A stretch of DNA of 64,000 nt from Gordionus sp. m RMFG-2023 (taxonomy: Eukaryota; Nematomorpha; Gordioida; Chordodea; Parachordodidae): contig NC_088776.1 of assembly GCF_954871325.1 (NCBI RefSeq), forward strand, positions 29,994,508 through 30,058,507, in the 5' to 3' direction. The notes beneath the pieces are model-generated. The model saw nothing but the letters and a program-made list of their open reading frames with translations. It was not told where the DNA came from and did not search any database. Of this stretch, positions 45,514-55,793 are shown one piece after another. The position numbers were made by a program, and so were the translations under genes. The number at the start of each line of letters is the position of its first letter. The first letter of the stretch is position 1.

Positions 45514-48129
45514 CTATACGACCTTTTTCCCTTTCTTCCCTTTGTTATCAAACAAACGAGCCCATACAATTCTTCCCACAGGATATTTTATTACAATCTT
45601 ATCAACCGAAGGTACACCAGTTCCATCTTTGGATTTTAAGAAATCCAACGGCATTCTGGTCCTTCTCCCCAAAAATAACTCCACCGGAGTAATTCCCTCT
45701 CGGTTTCTGGAATTATTATAATATAAATGGGCCATCCAAACATCATTACTTTCTTGTTTGGCCTTTTTAATCCAATTTTTCACGATAGCTACCATTCTCT
45801 CCGCCTGTCCATTGGAACTGGGATGATATGGTGGAGCTAATACGTGTTTAATTTCCATCGCATTACAAAAATCTTTGAAACTTTCACTTACAAAGGCCGG
45901 ACCTCCATCAGACACTATTGTCTTTGGAATCCCAAATCTAGCCCATAACCTTTGTAACAATTTGATAACAATTCTAGTGGTTAATCCATGAACCTCTTCA
46001 TATTCAATCCACTTAGAATATGCATCAACAACTAAAAAATACGACTTCTTGTTTAAGTCAAAGAAATCCACGTGAACACGCTCCCACGGCCTTTCAGGTC
46101 TCGGCCAATAACTGCCTATTTCCTTCAGGGGCATAACGGCACACGAATTACATGGAATACAACTCCTTGTAATCTTTTCAATATCATCGCTCATTCCAGG
46201 CCACCATACATACTCACGAGCCCAAAATTTCATTTTATCACGACCCTGATGTCCTCCATGCAACAATCGTACAATTTTACTCCGTAATTTCAACGGAATC
46301 ACGGCTCTATTACCCCGCATCAAACAATCATCCACTACGGACAATTCCTTTTCAATTTTTTTATAAACTTTACTATTATTTTTCCACGGTTCTTGTCCCG
46401 TCAAAAATAATTTTACTCGACCCAATTCCTTATCCCCTAAGGTATTGCTTTTAAGATCCTCCCAATTCGTAGGACCACCCTTTAACATATGTGATAAAGA
46501 ACAAATTAATACCCTGTCTTCATTCACCATTATACTTTTGTTACCGTCAAGATCCCCTTCACTGGATCCTAACCTAGATAAAATATCAGGCAAACAATTT
46601 TCCTTGCCCCTGCGATATCTGATTTCCACATTAAAACTTCCCACCAGTAACAACCAACGTTGCAACCGGGGAGACAGCATTAACTCCTTATTATCTTTTT
46701 TAAATAGACGAATTAACGGCTTATGATCCGTGTAAATTATAAATCTTTTACCGATCAAATATTCCCGACATTTGGTTAATCCAAAGATAACCGCTAGGGC
46801 TTCTTGTTCAATAAACGAATATCTAGTTTCCACTTCCCTGAAAACTCTCGAAAAAATTATGATGGGTCTTTCCACACCATCCATTAAATGTAACAATGCA
46901 CCTCCAACCCCCTTGTTGGATGCATCAACTGCCAATATGATCTCTAAATCATTATTAAAACATACCAAAATCGGTTCCTCACCAATTTTTCCTTTTAAAA
47001 TATCAAAAGCATTTTTCTGTTCAATTTTCCACACAAAATGAACACCTTTCTTTAATAAACCATACAATGGAGATGCCAATTTTGCAAAATCTTCCACAAA
47101 ACGATGATAATAATTTACCATTCCCAAAAATGATTGCAACTCCGCTTTATTGGTTGGCGGATTCATATTCGTTATATTTTTTAAATTTTTTTCCGGAGGT
47201 TTCACCTCCATTCCATTAATGCGATGTCCTAAGTAGATAACTTCCGTTACCCCAAGAACACTCTTTTCCTTGCTGGCCCTCAGACCCTTATCACGAATCC
47301 GCTTGAAAACCTCTTCCAAACGTTGATTATGTTGCTCTGGTGTTATACCAGTCACCAACACATCATCCATATAATAATAAACTCCTTCTAGGCCCTGGAA
47401 AACTGATGCCATAGTGCGCTGAAATATCGGCGCTGACACACTTAATCCAAACGGTAGCCTACAAGGCAAATAATTCGGAGTCGTTATTGTAAATAATTTA
47501 TGAATTTCTTCTTTCAAAGGCAATTGCAAATAAGCCGAAGAAAAATCAACCTTGGAAAAATACTTGGCACCTTTTAAACTGGCCAAAATTTCCTCCATCC
47601 TAGGCAACGGATATTTTACCTCCACTACCCATCTATTTAACGTTACACGGAAATCAGCACATAGCCTTAACTTTCCATTCGATTTTCTAACAGGTACCAA
47701 TGGTGTGGCCCACTCACTATATTCCACAGGAATAATGATGCCATCTCTAACCCATTGATCCAATTCTTCATCGATTTCCCTTTTCCACTCAAAAGGAACT
47801 CTTCGACAAGCCAAAAAGATGGGTGAAAAACCCTCTTTAAGTTTAACGTCTACTTGATTATCATTTAAACGTCCTAATTTTTCTTCAAAAATTATACCAT
47901 ATTTTCTAACCAAAACAGGTATAGCCAGATCGATCTTTTTTAATCCATCGATTTCAATTTCCATAAATTGATCCCTATCAATTTTACCATTTATTTCCGT
48001 ATGATCAGAACTGATCCCTACCCTTTCAGGAGTTTCAATAAAATTATTATTACCGACAATCCTATTTTCATCGTTCAATAATTTAGATATCCCTTCTTTC
48101 TGAAGTTCATCTCGGATATTATCCGCCAT
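45514..48129 (-). CDS. Ty3/Gypsy pol region: RT, RNase H, integrase (element fossil)
   Basis: An 871-codon open stretch. RT about residues 105-315 (YPLPRMEEIL; YYYMDDVLVTG with the catalytic pair at 255-256). RNase H about 395-515 (LAVDASNKGVGGALL, YTDHKPL). Integrase from about 620: zinc finger HGGH...CIPCNSC, then a core with VDFFDL, VSDGGPAF and NGQAERM holding the D-D-E triad. It copies and integrates the element's own RNA/DNA. Related by motif to widespread animal 'K02A2.6-like' Ty3/Gypsy polyproteins. Frames on the opposite strand here are shadows. Confidence 0.92.
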   Translation of the reverse strand: MADNIRDELQKEGISKLLNDENRIVGNNNFIETPERVGISSDHTEINGKIDRDQFMEIEIDGLKKIDLAIPVLVRKYGIIFEEKLGRLNDNQVDVKLKEGFSPIFLACRRVPFEWKREIDEELDQWVRDGIIIPVEYSEWATPLVPVRKSNGKLRLCADFRVTLNRWVVEVKYPLPRMEEILASLKGAKYFSKVDFSSAYLQLPLKEEIHKLFTITTPNYLPCRLPFGLSVSAPIFQRTMASVFQGLEGVYYYMDDVLVTGITPEQHNQRLEEVFKRIRDKGLRASKEKSVLGVTEVIYLGHRINGMEVKPPEKNLKNITNMNPPTNKAELQSFLGMVNYYHRFVEDFAKLASPLYGLLKKGVHFVWKIEQKNAFDILKGKIGEEPILVCFNNDLEIILAVDASNKGVGGALLHLMDGVERPIIIFSRVFREVETRYSFIEQEALAVIFGLTKCREYLIGKRFIIYTDHKPLIRLFKKDNKELMLSPRLQRWLLLVGSFNVEIRYRRGKENCLPDILSRLGSSEGDLDGNKSIMVNEDRVLICSLSHMLKGGPTNWEDLKSNTLGDKELGRVKLFLTGQEPWKNNSKVYKKIEKELSVVDDCLMRGNRAVIPLKLRSKIVRLLHGGHQGRDKMKFWAREYVWWPGMSDDIEKITRSCIPCNSCAVMPLKEIGSYWPRPERPWERVHVDFFDLNKKSYFLVVDAYSKWIEYEEVHGLTTRIVIKLLQRLWARFGIPKTIVSDGGPAFVSESFKDFCNAMEIKHVLAPPYHPSSNGQAERMVAIVKNWIKKAKQESNDVWMAHLYYNNSRNREGITPVELFLGRRTRMPLDFLKSKDGTGVPSVDKIVIKYPVGRIVWARLFDNKGKKGKKVV

Positions 48130-48396
48130 ATATCTCCTTTATCACTAGCTAATCCGCTATCAATAATAAATAAATTCCAATAATTATTATAGGGTCCAAT
48201 TGTGGTAATCCAATCCCACCCCATAATAGTTTCCACTGCTTTTCCCACTATCCATAAATCTAAACTTATGATAGTATCATTAAAAACCACATACCATTGA
48301 GTTTTACCCAAAACCTCAATTTCAGAACCATCGAACTGTTTTAAACACATATTTTCTTTAATAATCACGCCATTAGGCCAATATTTATAAAAATTT

Positions 48397-48762
48397 TCAC
48401 AACATTATCGAAATGCTCGCACCAGTGTCAAATAGCATATCAATATACCTGCAGTCAATTCTCAAGTTAACCCTAGGACATTGACTCAGTCTATTTATTC
48501 CATCAGTCCCTAAAATTTCACAAGTTTTAAGGGGCTGATCGCTATATATTCCCTCTGAAATATGCATTTCATTAAAATTTAAATTTCCTCCTAAATTCAA
48601 CTCAGAATTTCGAGGCTTTTTACTAATATAACTATATTTTTTCATAATATCCCGAGGATATTTCTCCCATTTAAAATTATCAACATTTTTTCTATTTGTA
48701 TATTTCACAATGCTTCCAAGAAATCTTTCCCATTTAAAAGCATTATTTTTCATTATATTCAC
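48397..48762 (-). CDS. Ty3/Gypsy protease region (element fossil part)
   Basis: An open stretch whose end reads YIDMLFDTGASISIML, the active-site DTGA of retropepsins in the usual hydrophobic setting. It lies between gag and RT, as in other Ty3/Gypsy elements. The preceding residues are a basic linker without a recognised domain. The stretch 48130-48396 continues toward RT and includes a WDWITTIGP motif (W-D-W-I/L type, common just after the protease). Confidence 0.75.
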   Translation of the reverse strand: MNIMKNNAFKWERFLGSIVKYTNRKNVDNFKWEKYPRDIMKKYSYISKKPRNSELNLGGNLNFNEMHISEGIYSDQPLKTCEILGTDGINRLSQCPRVNLRIDCRYIDMLFDTGASISIML

Positions 48763-48927
48763 ATTAAAACTATAATCCGTTTTAACTTTATCTTCATGAT
48801 AACAAACATTTTCATTAAACCCATTAAAATTATGAGAATCCCATCTCTTTTTATTATTATATACTTTCTTAAAATTTTTATTTCCCTGTATTCCAACTGC
48901 TATATGATTACATTTGCTATCATATAG

Positions 48928-49710
48928 TCAGTGTAAAGCACAATTTATAGCTATATGTCCCGTCTCTTTACATTTAAAACATAAACGAGACCCATCCAAA
49001 TCCGATTTCAACGAATCAACTTTATTTACATCTAGGCCTGAAATCTTCCTTACGTTGGAATTTTCTCCACTAGATTTTTGCAATGGAAAACCCATTCTAA
49101 AATTCTGTTCCTTTACAATACAGGTTTTGGCATAATGACCCTTGTAACCGCACCGATTACAAATTATGTCAGCAATCATTTTTGGAAAACTTTTTCCATT
49201 CGAAATAATTCTATCACCGAATTGTTTCTTATCCCCTTGATTATTCATACTAATCAACCTGGATACATCACTATAAATATCTTTAATAGATTCTTTTATA
49301 TCTTTTAATTCCTGGAGGATAACCACTGATCTCTCCATAAATTCCAAACGATCATCAATATTATCTTTCATCGTTTCAACCATTCCTGGTTTGCCGTTCT
49401 TGATTTCATTTAAAATTCCATTTAAACTACTTTCCAAGTCCGAAATTCTTTTAAAACAATTAACAGACACCAGAGTGTCCTTTTTCCAATTACCATATAC
49501 CTTGGTCGCAACCAAAGTACATTTTCCACATAAAAATTTCAAAAGTATATATATTGAATATAGAATTATTATTAATCCTAATGTAACTAAGTGATGACCT
49601 ATATCCAATTCATTAAGGTTCTGATACAAGATTTTATAACCCATATCCTTAAAGATGGCAATTTTATTAATAAAAGTAGGCTCAGAATACTTATCGAAAT
49701 ACACAACCAT
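48928..49710 (-). CDS. Ty3/Gypsy gag region with two zinc knuckles (element fossil part)
   Basis: 260 codons. Two CCHC knuckles, CNRCGYKGHYAKTC and CFKCKETGHIAINC (both C-x2-C-x4-H-x4-C), lie near the C-terminus and would bind RNA. The middle is polar with coiled-coil-like heptads. Unusually, the N-terminal part has a strongly hydrophobic run at about residues 42-62 (HLVTLGLIIILYSIYILLKF) that looks like a membrane segment. It is the first coding part of the element. Confidence 0.8.
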   Translation of the reverse strand: MVVYFDKYSEPTFINKIAIFKDMGYKILYQNLNELDIGHHLVTLGLIIILYSIYILLKFLCGKCTLVATKVYGNWKKDTLVSVNCFKRISDLESSLNGILNEIKNGKPGMVETMKDNIDDRLEFMERSVVILQELKDIKESIKDIYSDVSRLISMNNQGDKKQFGDRIISNGKSFPKMIADIICNRCGYKGHYAKTCIVKEQNFRMGFPLQKSSGENSNVRKISGLDVNKVDSLKSDLDGSRLCFKCKETGHIAINCALH

Positions 49711-49916
49711 CGCATATTACAAATTTCTACTTTAAAATTACGTTATTACAAAAAGAAAAAATATTTTTCCAAACTACTTTGTTAATTAAAATTCACAAAA
49801 AAAAATTTAAACCACAAAAACGTTATTATTGCGTTGTGTCCTAAGGTAACCTATAATATGTAAAATAAAAAAAAGTTTTATTTTTTTACCTTAAAATAAT
49901 GAATACCCTTGAATTT

Positions 49917-49944
49917 CCAGGTTCGAATCCTGGGAGAACGGTCA
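49917..49944 (-). promoter_or_regulatory. Primer-binding-site-like tRNA match, about 28 nt
   Basis: Four bases inside the 5' LTR, the plus strand reads a tRNA 3' end: CCAGGTTCGAATCCTGG (a fully paired T arm), then GAGAACGG, then TCA in place of CCA. In sense orientation this is the complement of a tRNA from its 3' end through the whole T arm. Typical primer sites match about 18 nt. The tRNA isotype cannot be told from this half. Confidence 0.6.
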
Positions 49945-49948
49945 ACAC

Positions 49949-50281
49949 TTTTTAAGTGTAAACTGGATACCCATAGTTGATATTGAATTGTATTAAACGA
50001 TAGAATAAGTATAACAAAATACTATTTAAATTATTCAAAATTTCTTTATTTCATAAAATTATATAATTATTATTTCTTCTTTTTTCATAAATTTAACAAA
50101 AATTTTTCAATGAATTAATTTTACAAAAATATATATTTTCAAAAAAATATATTATTATAATAATTATTATTATTTTTTTACATTAAATATTAATAATTTT
50201 TTTCCTCCAATCAGATGTCTACAATCCATCTGATTGACATTTGAGGCTTATATATATACATTTTTTTAACATACTAAGACA
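49949..50281 (-). repeat. 5' LTR (sense) of the Ty3/Gypsy element
   Basis: 333 bp partner of 43825-44157. A CATCTGATTG/CAATCAGATG inverted pair lies about 60 bp from its sense start. AT-rich interior. Confidence 0.92.
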
Positions 50282-50355
50282 ATCATATTTAAATTTAATG
50301 AATAGTTATGAAATAATGTTTATTTAAAAATAATTTCTAAATGATATGCCTCTAC

Positions 50356-51065
50356 CAGGTGTTCGAACCGAAGCCCCTGGAGAAGAAAATCCGGGTTTTG
50401 GGGAAAAAATTTGAACCCAAACCGAACCTGAACCCCATTTATAAAATTTTCAATACCCTGAACCGAACCCTGAAATTTTATTTAAACCCAGGTTCAACCG
50501 GGTTCAATGTATTGTTTAAAAGATATTTGTATAATTGTAAATACAAATATTAATAATATACTTGACATTTTATAATATTTTCAAATTTCTAATTAAGTGA
50601 AGTATTAATAAATTTTAAACAACTTAATTCATTTATTCCATTTTTAAATTTATTCTTAATAATTCCTATTGATTGGTAATAAATTTTAAACAATTAAATT
50701 CTTTACGCCATTTATTTTTAATTTTTCTCTAAGATTATTAATTAGAGGAAAATGAAAGTGAACAAGTCAAAGTAAAAATCATTATATTGGATATTGTTAA
50801 TTTAAAGAAATACGTCTAAATAAAATTTTTTAAAACTATACATGAGTATGCTTTGTATTTTAACTATATTTTTCCTATAAATAAAATAAAATATTTATTT
50901 TTTATACCAAATTTATGTCTAGTTTTTTAATTATGATTTAAATATAGAATATTTTTTTATCAATTAATATATTCTTAAACACGAGCTGACCGGAACCAAA
51001 CCCGGATTCAAAAATATTTCCCTGAACCGAACCCGGGCAAAAATTTTCCCGGGTTCGCATCCGTG
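50356..51065. mobile_element. hAT-like nonautonomous element (CGAACC-rich ends), 710 bp
   Basis: Ends CAGGTGTTCGAACCGAAGCC and (reversed) CACGGATGCGAACCCGG, with CCGGGTTC/GAACCCGG words at both sides. Flanks GCCTCTAC (50348-50355) and CCCTTTAC (51066-51073) match at 6 of 8. The mirror arm of the host element (about 52265-52295) shows the site without the insertion. No transposase; the 70-codon frame at the left end is repeat-derived. Confidence 0.55.
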
Positions 51066-51204
51066 CCCTTTACTCTTTCATCTTTAACAAAATTTTTGTG
51101 AGGTTGTTGGGATGTGCTCTATTTTACACTTTAATTAAATTTTGTCTCAAAATTACTTGACAAAATAATTTTAATTATTTTATTTAGCATAAAATAATAT
51201 ACCA

Positions 51205-52045
51205 AAATTAAAATTCAACATAAATTTTTCCATATATCTTTAAAAATAAAAGAAAGACTTGATATATTATTTGATGCGAATTGTATAGATTATATAACAT
51301 TCAAACAATGGATAGCAGTTAATCGAATTACCCTCGAAACACTGACAAAATCCGCCGAAGAATTTGTAGATTATTTAATTGAAAAATTAAACAATTTGAT
51401 TCCTCATTCATTCGTTTATAGCTTCACGATAATCATTAATTCGAACCTTTTTAAATTTAAATGTTGGCGAATTCTTAGTTGCGGACTTTTCAGAATATTC
51501 ATTTGTAGTGCAGGACCATGCACAAAAATTTAATTGAAACAATAATCACGTTACTATCTACCTTTTTATGATTTATTACCGTGAGGACAACATAATAAAA
51601 CATGTAAATTCAGTGGTTATATCAGATTGTTTAAAACACACCGCGTGTGTATTTTATTTAATTCTATTGATCTTATTCTTGAAAGAAAGATTTTAGAGTG
51701 GGTAAAATTTATTATTTTTCTGATGGGGCAACAACCCAATATAAAAATTAAAAAAACTTCATTAATCTCTACAATCATTAAAATGATAGGCTGAGTGACA
51801 TTTTTTAAAACCGCACATGGTAAAAGTCCCTGCGACAGTTTAGGGGGCGTACTAAACGGTTGGCAGCTCGAGCAAGCTTGCAACTCCCATAAGAACATCT
51901 CATATTGACAACAATGGATTTGTTTAACTATGCAAGAAATAATAACCAAGGGGTAAATTATATATTTGTGAGCAATATTAAAAATAAAGCAGGTTTTTGA
52001 AAGCAAGGGAATTTCTGTAACAAAAAAGTTCCATTTAATCCCCTA
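51205..52045 (+). pseudogene. Orphan family 2 gene, decayed copy B
   Basis: Plus-strand frames read in order KERLDILFDANCIDYITFKQ; ITLETLTKSAEEFVDYLIEK; LIPHSFVYS; GEFLVADFSEYSFVVQDHAQ; NSVVISDCLKHTA; YYFSDGATTQYKN; then KTAHGKSPCDSLGGVL with NGWQLEQACNS. This is the same family as copy A, with the same motifs in the same order, and includes the later SDGA...QYKN and HGK-PCD-GG parts. The N-terminal CxxC part is absent. Repeated D-S/D-F and H-G-K-x-x-C-D motifs suggest a metal- or nucleic-acid-handling enzyme, possibly the transposase of the surrounding element; that is inference. Several frame changes and stops. Confidence 0.6.
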
Positions 52046-52804
52046 GGCGAAAATAATAGTCAAAATTTATATGATTTAATGTATGATATATTTTAAATAT
52101 AAATTTTTGATTGCATTATATGTAATTAGGCAATTTGAGGCAAACAAAGTTGTAAATATGTTTAGAATTATTTTGTCAAGTAATTTAGAGACAAAATTTA
52201 AGTAAAGTGTAAAACAAATCTCATTATCCCAGCCACCTCTCAAAAATTTTGTTAAAGATTTTTTTTTTAAAGTAAGGGCCTATCATTTAGAAATAATTTT
52301 TAAATTAACATTATTTCATAAATTCATTAAATCTATATATGATGATATTTATGTTAAATTTGTTCAATTTTAGCCATATAAAGAGTCATAACTCCTAAAG
52401 CCATGTTCATCCCAGTCTAGGATTTTGTACAATTATAAAGCAGTGCGATATCTATCTACAGAAAAAAAAATTTGAAAAAAAATATCTTTTTTTTCTATGT
52501 CTATTTCCGGTTTTATACATTTGGTTTTGATATTAATCAAAATAATATTTATTTTTATGCCATATTAGAGAACTATTATTAAGCTACATAATAAAATTTA
52601 AATTATTTCTCTAGCATAAATATTTCTCGAGATATTTGAAAATAATTGAGGTTCATTTTGTCAAAAATGTACCATACTTCCGCGCTTTAAAGGCCCATAT
52701 CTTAGCGGGTAGGCAGAAAATTTCATTTTTTCTTAGTTATAGTATATACTATCAATATGCAAAATTTAAGAAAAATTGAAGGGGGTTGATATGGTATTCA
52801 CCAT

Positions 52805-54289
52805 ATATATATATATAAATCGTTTATTACGAATATGAATAAATTCTTTATTTATGCAATAATTTAAAAATAATGTCGTAAATTTATTACTACCGATATC
52901 TATACAAATTAAATAATATATGAATTTAAAAAATTTCCATAAATCTTTCTTTTTATTCGTTTTCTTTGGTCTATATTTTTTATAAAAAGATTTATTCGCC
53001 CCGTGATAATTTCTTTTTTTATATATTTCATACATGGATCTGGAATCCACTCCGATATCGAATGTTCATTAATAAATATGAACATTAAGTTTGACAATAT
53101 TTACTCTTAAACTGACTCGGTTATCTGCCATGATCAATTCGTAAGATGAAAGCCCCTTTTACACTCGGCATATAGTGTTGACGCAGTTAAAGATTTTCAT
53201 AAAAATATCTAAATCGATATATTGTCAAAACTCAGAAATTTATATTTATTTAATTTGAATCTTTGGCAGAGTCTTTTTATTTGCTTCTTGACCAATCTAG
53301 AATGTAGCGTAGGAAAATTTTTCCGGGGAAATTACCCGGGAAATTTAGAAATGTTCCCTACTTTTCCCAATTTTTATTTTATGTTTTATCAAATAATCAG
53401 GATTTTTATCATATTTTAGACAAATATTTTTTCTTCTTGGTTCATATATCATAATTGTTTTTTTGTTATCAACTCTAGTAATGTTCATCGGAAGAAAATT
53501 TTTTTATTGACTGAAATATTTTTGATTTTTAATAACTGAAATAAGCATAAGGAGTTGGATTAAAGGTTAAAGAGATATAGTCTTCTAATTTTAATTCAAC
53601 TATTAATAATAATATAAATTCTGAAGAAAATAATTTATATTGATAACTTCACAACATTTTATGTTAAATTGTTCATTTTCCATAATGCAATGTGTATGTT
53701 AGCGTCAATGTGTTATTTTCGGCAATGTACACATTGCCTGATTATTTTAGGCAATGTGTTACGGTTGTAGGCAGGGTGAATTAGTTATAGTGTACATTGC
53801 CTCGTTTTTTTAGGCAATGTATTATTTTTGTAATATTATATTATTAATATTTTATTTATTATTAATAATTTTTTAAGATTATTATTATACTAATAATTTC
53901 GCGTAAATATACATATATTAAAAAAATATACTGTATTTAAAAAAAAATATATAATTACAATAAAATATAAGTAATTTTTGTTGTACATAACGGAATTTAA
54001 AAAAAATATATAATTTAAAAATTCTAGAAATTTAACAAACGACGACTTCATAATACAAAGTATAATAATAGATATAATGGAAATATAATTAGTGCAAATG
54101 ATTATAGGAGAAAGAAGGGGGGGGGGGGAATTTTAAATAATTTAGGGAAGAAAAAGAAAATTTAGATTAATCGGGCTCCTCGGCTATGACGCATGTGAAA
54201 TTAGATTTTATAATCTGAATTTCTATGCGTTGACGTAAGTAGACGCCTACTTTTGGGACTCCTGATTTTGTTCTTAAGGGCCAATCTTT
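52805..54289. other. AT-rich interval; short hairpins at 53690-53830
   Basis: Overlapping 94-, 62- and 65-codon frames here are Lys/Asn/Ile/Phe-rich and show no domain. At 53690-53830 the words GGCAATGT and ACATTGCC alternate, giving several possible stem-loops (for example around 53731 to 53757). A G run of 12-13 bases lies near 54118. Confidence 0.5.
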
Positions 54290-54890
54290 TTAATTAGGCT
54301 AAGAGCCTGACTTCCAAGGGATGTTAAGGTTGTCATGACAACTGGTACGCATTTATATTCATCTGGAATATCCACATATATATTTGTTTTAAAATCTTCG
54401 GTGTATTTTAAAATGTCCTTATTGATATTGGAGGGTGAGAGGGGGTCAACGCAGGAGAAATCCCACGCTAGAAATTGGCCATTCTCTTAAGGAATTTGTG
54501 TAATTCCATCGGGTCGTCTCCCATCCGTAAAGAGACCTGAGGGTTCTAAAGTGGTAGGAAAGCCTGCAGACTGTAAAGCTTGTTTTATGAGAGCATTACA
54601 TCTGTTATGCAGGATTGAGCGTTCACTGCTAAAGATGCATTGGAGGCAATGACGACCAGTTTGACTTACTTTTGCACTTGGCGCACTTATATGAAACTGA
54701 GGCTGTTATATTTAAGCGAATGGCTACAGCAAAACTGAATCCTTGATTTGAAAGTTCGAGATCAAGATTTTTAGAGGGGATGGCATCCAAGTATTCATGT
54801 CCTGAACCTTGATTGAGGGAAGCTAGGGCATGATCTTCAGATTGCAAAGTCGAAAAAAGGTAATCAAAGGACCTTGCAATCATCGGATTA
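54290..54890 (-). pseudogene. LINE-type ORF C-terminal remnant
   Basis: On the minus strand, 54883-54629 reads EYLDAIPSKNLDLELSNQGF, AVAIRLNITASVSYKCAKC. After a frame change, about 54640-54290 reads SSERSILHNRCNALIKQAL, SAGFPTTLEPSGLFTDGRRP, DGITQIP-ENGQFLAWDFSC and VDPLSPSNINKD, with one internal stop. This order (AxPSxxLGLxLxxxxFxxAxxLRLG; C..C; RHxxxNxxIKxAL; GKRPDGxTxxPW; WDFTCxDTLAPSN) is, from memory, that of the C-terminal domain of a widespread animal non-LTR retrotransposon ORF. RT itself is not present here. At least one frame change and one stop. Confidence 0.6.
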
Positions 54891-55039
54891 TCCCAGTCCT
54901 TTTGTTTATGGGAGATTTATAATTTTTTTTAGATAATATAATTTGTTTTAAATATAATATTTTTATAAAATGATTTTTGATCGTTAATTTAATATTTTTA
55001 AATATTATTTTCTGCTTAGTTCTTCCTATATCTTTTGAT

Positions 55040-55393
55040 GCAAGGTCTATAAGTCGAAAGGCTTGGTAATACGAAAAGGCTAAAAAATAATATTTAAAAA
55101 TAAAAATAACAAAGAAAATTGAGATATTTGATTGATTTATTGCTTTTTTTAGAGAAAAAATATTATAATAACATTACATTATAATATATTAAAATATGGA
55201 AATTTTAAGATCTTTTCAATTTTAAAAATTCTTTGAAATAATTTGCGGTTTTTAAAAATTAATTTTATTATATTAATTTTTAAATTAATATTTTTAATTA
55301 AATTAATATTTGGTTATGGATAAAGAAGTAAATGAGAAATACAAATTTTTTTAAGGATTTTTTTAATTTGCGTAAGCATTTAAGAGGGGAAAG
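55040..55393 (+). repeat. Repeat R145 leader, copy 1
   Basis: From AGGTCTATAAGTCGAAAGGC to AAGCATTTAAGAGGGGAAAG it matches 62484-62866 in direct orientation. It leads into units of the 145-bp repeat, which continue after the hAT at 57011. Confidence 0.7.
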
Positions 55394-55793
55394 CAGGGCC
55401 GTAGCCACGGGGGGGCCAAAAGGGGGCCCGGCCCCCCCAAAAAAATTTTTGGCCAAAAAACCTGGCCCCCAGAAAAAATCTTTGGCCCCCAAAAGTGGCC
55501 CCCAAAAATTTTTCTGCCCCCCCCCCCCCCAAATTTGAAATTTTTTTTTAGAATTGATTATTTTTATATTTTTAATATAAATTTTGAATATTTATTCAAA
55601 AATATTCAAAAAACATGTCTATTTAGAATTGATTATTTTTATATTTAAAAATAAATTTTGAATATTTATTCTACAAACATGTCTAGTTTGTAAATTTTTT
55701 TCTAACCAGTTTTATTTTTATTTTTACCCAATATTAAATTATCATTCATTCATTTTTTTCATTTGTTTTTGTTGTGTATAACATTCTCTATAG

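Larger units (their letters stand above)
43825..50281 (-). mobile_element. Ty3/Gypsy-type LTR element, nearly whole and young
   Basis: A complete structure on the minus strand: 333-bp LTRs at 43825-44157 and 49949-50281, target duplication ATCAT (43820-43824 and 50282-50286), tRNA-like primer site, gag with two zinc knuckles, protease region, then RT, RNase H and integrase. About 1.35 kb without coding capacity lies between pol and the downstream LTR. The LTRs differ at about 2 of 333 positions, so insertion was recent. The coding region is not one frame; about two or three interruptions are present, some of which could be family-typical frame use. Treated here as a fossil record of a recent insertion. 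Confidence 0.9.
43314..52804 (+). mobile_element. Long-TIR transposon carrying orphan family 2, split by Ty3 and hAT-like insertions
   Basis: The left arm runs 43314-43824, continues at 50287-50347 and then at about 51074-51171. Its mirror is the right arm, about 52165-52804. Shared inverted words include CTTCAATTTTTCTTAAATTT, CTAAGATATGGGC, CATTTTTGACAAAATG, ATCTCGAGAAATA, TTGTACAAAATCCTAG and TCTTTAACAAAATTTTTG. Arm length is about 650 bp, and the unique middle (about 51172-52164) holds the orphan-family-2 gene. Without insertions the element is about 2.3 kb. Ends are near GGAATTCCATATCAAATC; the TSD is unclear in AT-repeat flanks. Nonfunctional. Confidence 0.65.

Noticed and set aside
46072-47758. 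Several plus-strand ORFs of 60-90 codons (also 45495-45692 and 48914-49785)
   Set aside because: They lie opposite the Ty3/Gypsy coding region and show no domain; they are antisense shadows.
51617-52006. 129-codon minus-strand ORF with Cys residues
   Set aside because: It is antisense to orphan-family-2 copy B, whose plus-strand motifs are much more convincing.
55298-55538. Pro/Gly-rich ORFs over G and C runs
   Set aside because: They are produced by the homopolymer-rich terminal inverted repeat of the hAT at 55394.
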